Shown piece by piece: positions 50,793-52,636 of a stretch of 52,636 nucleotides of DNA. Location: NCBI GenBank assembly GCA_004212155.1, contig RXIG01000014.1:1-52636 (forward strand), written 5' to 3'. The translations under genes and the position numbers were made by a program. Numbering within the stretch: position 1 is the stretch's first letter; each line of letters opens with the position of its first letter. The notes under the pieces are model-generated. The model searched no databases. It was not told the origin of the DNA and was given only the letters and a program-made list of their open reading frames with translations. The DNA comes from an archaeon. GTDB taxonomy: Archaea; Methanobacteriota_B; Thermococci; Methanofastidiosales; NM3.

Positions 50793-50803
50793 ACTTTAAA
50801 AAG
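50793..50803 (+). promoter_or_regulatory. TATA-like box of tRNA-Lys
   Basis: ACTTTAAAAAG lies about 26 bases before the tRNA start. Confidence 0.55.
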
Positions 50804-50823
50804 GGTACCTTAAAATGAACAAT

Positions 50824-50897
50824 GGGCCGTTGGCTTAGTCTGGTAGAGCAATGGACTCTTAATCCATCGGTCGGGGGTTCGAATCCCTCACGGCCCG
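50824..50897 (+). tRNA. tRNA-Lys (CTT), CCA not encoded
   Basis: Acceptor GGGCCGT (50824-50830) pairs with ACGGCCC (50890-50896), discriminator G. The anticodon stem ATGGA/TCCAT encloses CTCTTAA with anticodon CTT; T loop TTCGAAT. The 3' CCA must be added post-transcriptionally, unlike tRNA-His in this window. A continuous protein frame runs through this tRNA but is not real. Confidence 0.94.
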
Positions 50898-50898
50898 C

Positions 50899-50917
50899 TT
50901 ATTTTTCCTTTTTTATC
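50899..50917 (+). terminator. T-rich terminator after tRNA-Lys
   Basis: Two T runs (five and six) in the bases following the tRNA. Confidence 0.5.
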
Positions 50918-50953
50918 AACAATTATTTTAATCATCCAGTGATTTCTCCTATC

Positions 50954-51802
50954 ATGGAAGATGAGCACATCATGGAGACCATCGGGATGACCCGGGTCAT
51001 CATACGCGACGGGAAGGTCGTGTCCGTCGATACACCGAAGCTCACGTTTTGTCCGCTTTTCTACAAATACCGGGACATGCACGTCATCGACAGCGATACG
51101 GTGAGAAAGAACATCGAGCAGCGCATCAGCGAGTATGGGCTCTTCACCGAACGAAGGGACCTGTCCCAGGGAACGTTCGTAGGATTCGGCACATCCGAGA
51201 TATTCATGTCGGCGCTCAAGCGCGGCACGCTCGATGCCGTCGTGAGCGCATGCGACGGCGCCGGCACGGTCATCACCGCCTCTCCCGAGCTTGTCCAGGG
51301 CATCGGCGCCAGGCTATCTGGCCTCGTCAAGACCTCGCCCATACCCGCCGTTATCGAGCGTCTCGAGGCGCTGGGCGCGGCGGTGCTCGACCCGGACCAT
51401 GCATCCATCGAACAGGTCGCAGGCGTGCGCCGCGCGTTCGAGATGGGATTCGGGCGCGTGGGGGTGACCCTCGTCGACCCGGCAGAGGCACGCGCGTGCA
51501 AGTCGATAGCGTCTGGATCACAAGAGACGGTGACGTTTCTCGTCCATACGACAGGATTGCGCTGTACGGCCGACACCGCACGATGGTGCGACCTCGTGAC
51601 CGCGTGCGCTTCACGGGACATCAGGGAGCATGTGTCAAAAAGGGCCCTTCTCCAGGCGGGCAAGTCGATACCGATATATGCGATGACCTCTCGGGGCAAG
51701 GAGTTGCTCCTCGACAGGGCCAAGGACGTCACGCGCCCAATGGTGATATATCCCTCGCCGCTCCCTGCGCTTCAGGGCGACCAACCGGAGCCGTTGCTAT
51801 AA
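50954..51802 (+). CDS. Methanogenesis marker protein 8 / DUF2099
   Basis: The 282 residues match the DUF2099 family: IIRDGKVVSVDTPKLTFCPLF, FVGFGTSEIFMSAL, SACDGAGTVITASPELVQGIGARLSGLVKTSPI, VHTTGLRC and VTACASRDIRE. Its biochemical role is unknown; the family is a phylogenetic marker of methanogens and related archaea. ATG 50954 is used, ATG 50972 is possible. It is downstream of tRNA-Lys and convergent with the eL13-like gene. Confidence 0.87.
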   Translation: MEDEHIMETIGMTRVIIRDGKVVSVDTPKLTFCPLFYKYRDMHVIDSDTVRKNIEQRISEYGLFTERRDLSQGTFVGFGTSEIFMSALKRGTLDAVVSACDGAGTVITASPELVQGIGARLSGLVKTSPIPAVIERLEALGAAVLDPDHASIEQVAGVRRAFEMGFGRVGVTLVDPAEARACKSIASGSQETVTFLVHTTGLRCTADTARWCDLVTACASRDIREHVSKRALLQAGKSIPIYAMTSRGKELLLDRAKDVTRPMVIYPSPLPALQGDQPEPLL

Positions 51803-51834
51803 AAACGGCATGTAGTAAAAAAGGATGTAAGGGC

Positions 51835-52326
51835 CTAGAGGCCCTTTGCATTTTCGATAAGCTCTGCTGCAGACTTTTTGGAGATGCCCTTAATCTCGGA
51901 CAGGGCGTCCACGTCGGCCCCTGCGATGTCCTCTGCAGAGGAGTATCCTGCCTCACGCAGCCGCTCGGCGGTCTTCGGTCCGACGCCCGCGATCTCTTCG
52001 AGTGGCACACCCTCCTTCTTCGGTGCGGGCTTTGCCTTCTCCTTTTTGGGCGTTTCCTTTTTGGTCGCCTTAGATTTCGTTTCCTTGGCGGGCCGCGGGG
52101 TCTCCTCAACAGGCTCAGTGACGTTCTCGATCTGTTCCATTATCATCCTGAGCGACTCGATGTTTTCCTCGCGCACGCTTTGTCTCAACGTGTCAACGGG
52201 AAGGCCCATCCAGAGCGTTTCCTTCACCGAGAGGCCTGTGGCCTCCAACTCTCCACGGGAAAATCCCCTCCCCCTGCGGATCTTTGATTGATTCTTATAA
52301 ATGATATGTACTTTTGGTTCAATCAT
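51835..52326 (-). CDS. Ribosomal protein eL13-like protein with C-terminal helix-hairpin-helix
   Basis: The N-terminal 60 residues resemble eL13 (RRGRGFSRGELEATGLSVKETLWMGLPVDTLRQSVREENIESL). A Lys/Pro/Glu-rich linker (about residues 70-105) leads to a helix-hairpin-helix repeat domain (EIAGVGPKTAERLREAGYSSAEDIAGADVDALSEIKGISKKSAAELI), like that of RadA N-termini. ATG 52326 is set by AGGTGAT upstream and a TATA box at 52361-52370. Possibly a ribosomal protein with added RNA/DNA-binding domain. Confidence 0.85.
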   Translation of the reverse strand: MIEPKVHIIYKNQSKIRRGRGFSRGELEATGLSVKETLWMGLPVDTLRQSVREENIESLRMIMEQIENVTEPVEETPRPAKETKSKATKKETPKKEKAKPAPKKEGVPLEEIAGVGPKTAERLREAGYSSAEDIAGADVDALSEIKGISKKSAAELIENAKGL

Positions 52327-52360
52327 GGTCATCACCTTTGGAGGAGAACTGCAGGAATAA

Positions 52361-52370
52361 CTTTATAAAT
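52361..52370 (-). promoter_or_regulatory. TATA box of the eL13-like gene
   Basis: The minus strand reads ATTTATAAAG, about 39 bases before ATG 52326. Confidence 0.6.
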
Positions 52371-52389
52371 GTTTCTTAATGGCTGCTTG

Positions 52390-52636
52390 GTTGCACATAA
52401 ACGCAACCTTGAACATAAAGGTCCTTTCCACTGAACATACGCCCCTATCCTTCTTTTTTCCCAATTGTTATACGCTATCCCTTACCTATTTTCTTTATGC
52501 GTTCTCATCCCAGTAACTGTCGTGTACGCGTATCGCACCCGCCAGGTGGCGCTGCGGGACAGCCACTTCTCCCGCTGGTGCCACCTGGCAAAGAACGTCT
52601 ACAATCGGGCCAACTACATCGTGCGCCAGGAGTTCT
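52390..52636 (+). mobile_element. IS605/TnpB-type element, left part (continues beyond the window)
   Basis: Starts at GTTGCACATAAA, matching the left terminal repeat of the relic at 19707. The following 160 bases are shared with it. The element contains a tnpB start and runs off the right edge, so its completeness is unknown. Confidence 0.8.
52522..52636 (+). CDS. tnpB: TnpB RNA-guided nuclease, N-terminal fragment (cut by window edge)
   Basis: From GTG 52522 the frame encodes VYAYRTRQVALRDSHFSRW, CHLAKNVYNRANYIVRQEF and continues past the edge. This is the conserved TnpB N-terminus (helical region with N-x-x-N-Y-x-V-R-Q). No tnpA is visible to the left. Whether it is a full-length gene cannot be seen here. 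Confidence 0.82.
   Translation, partial: MYAYRTRQVALRDSHFSRWCHLAKNVYNRANYIVRQEF

Noticed and set aside
50822..50953. N-terminal extension of the marker-8 frame through tRNA-Lys
   Set aside because: These codons are the tRNA sequence itself; the protein starts at ATG 50954.

Overview
The window is a piece of an archaeal chromosome, most likely from a methanogen or a close relative within the Euryarchaeota. The informational genes are archaeal: RPA with several OB folds, RadA, RNase HII, fibrillarin with Nop5, the primase large subunit PriL, Trm1, an archaeal-type CCA-adding enzyme, Elp3 and an eL13-like protein. Starts are preceded by TATA-like boxes about 25-35 bases upstream, or by Shine-Dalgarno sites of the GGTGAT/GAGG kind. 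A gene resembling methanogenesis marker 8 (DUF2099) and F420-hydrogenase-beta-like and polyferredoxin proteins point to a strict anaerobe. The exact lineage cannot be fixed from this window. Most of it is GC-rich, but 22.7-26 kb is clearly AT-rich.

Layout. 0-5.1 kb (+): end of iorA, then RPA, radA, a HAD phosphatase and rnhB, tightly packed. 5.1-7.9 kb (-): fibrillarin, nop5 and a putative lipoprotein. 8.2-10.6 kb (+): an unknown membrane protein and elp3. 10.65-14.04 kb (-): a ModE-like HTH protein and three consecutive, overlapping M42 aminopeptidase genes. 14.4-19.65 kb: a SecB-like conserved protein, a cyclic-2,3-diphosphoglycerate-synthetase-family protein, then a three-gene operon (DUF116, membrane-anchored thioredoxin-like, and a 745-residue fusion of NapH-like, ferredoxin and thioredoxin-like parts). 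19.7-20.1 kb: an internally deleted IS605/TnpB-type element whose left end is also found at the right edge of the window (52.4 kb to end). 20.1-25.8 kb: polysaccharide deacetylase, cca-thpR-PRT operon, two DNA-binding proteins and rpiA, with a cluster of short TGACATCA repeats.

26-38.6 kb: a TPR/thioredoxin-like surface protein, trm1, rlmE, DUF99, signal peptidase, NUDIX, a CDP-alcohol phosphatidyltransferase, a PfkB kinase, a Lrp-type RAM domain, a PRPP-synthetase-like protein, small proteins, trpS, priL and a TctA-like transporter. 38.6-42.8 kb: surface or membrane proteins, mostly unrecognised, ending in a PAP2-type membrane protein. 42.8-46.4 kb: alaX-frhB-like-ferredoxin operon, a ThiS/MoaD-like protein and inositol-1-phosphate synthase. 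46.5 kb to end: a methyltransferase, tRNA-His, a wrecked DOMON/catalase locus, DUF454, a ferric-reductase-like flavoprotein, tRNA-Lys, the marker-8 protein, eL13-like and the TnpB element.

How genes work together: RPA and RadA serve recombination; fibrillarin and Nop5 are core proteins of the C/D box RNP; inositol-1-phosphate synthase, the CDP-alcohol phosphatidyltransferase and possibly the PAP2 protein fit archaeal inositol-lipid synthesis; the DUF116/thioredoxin/NapH-fusion operon looks like a membrane electron conduit linked to thiol chemistry. The broken catalase and DOMON genes show loss of oxygen-related or heme functions. No CRISPR array, rRNA or prophage was seen.
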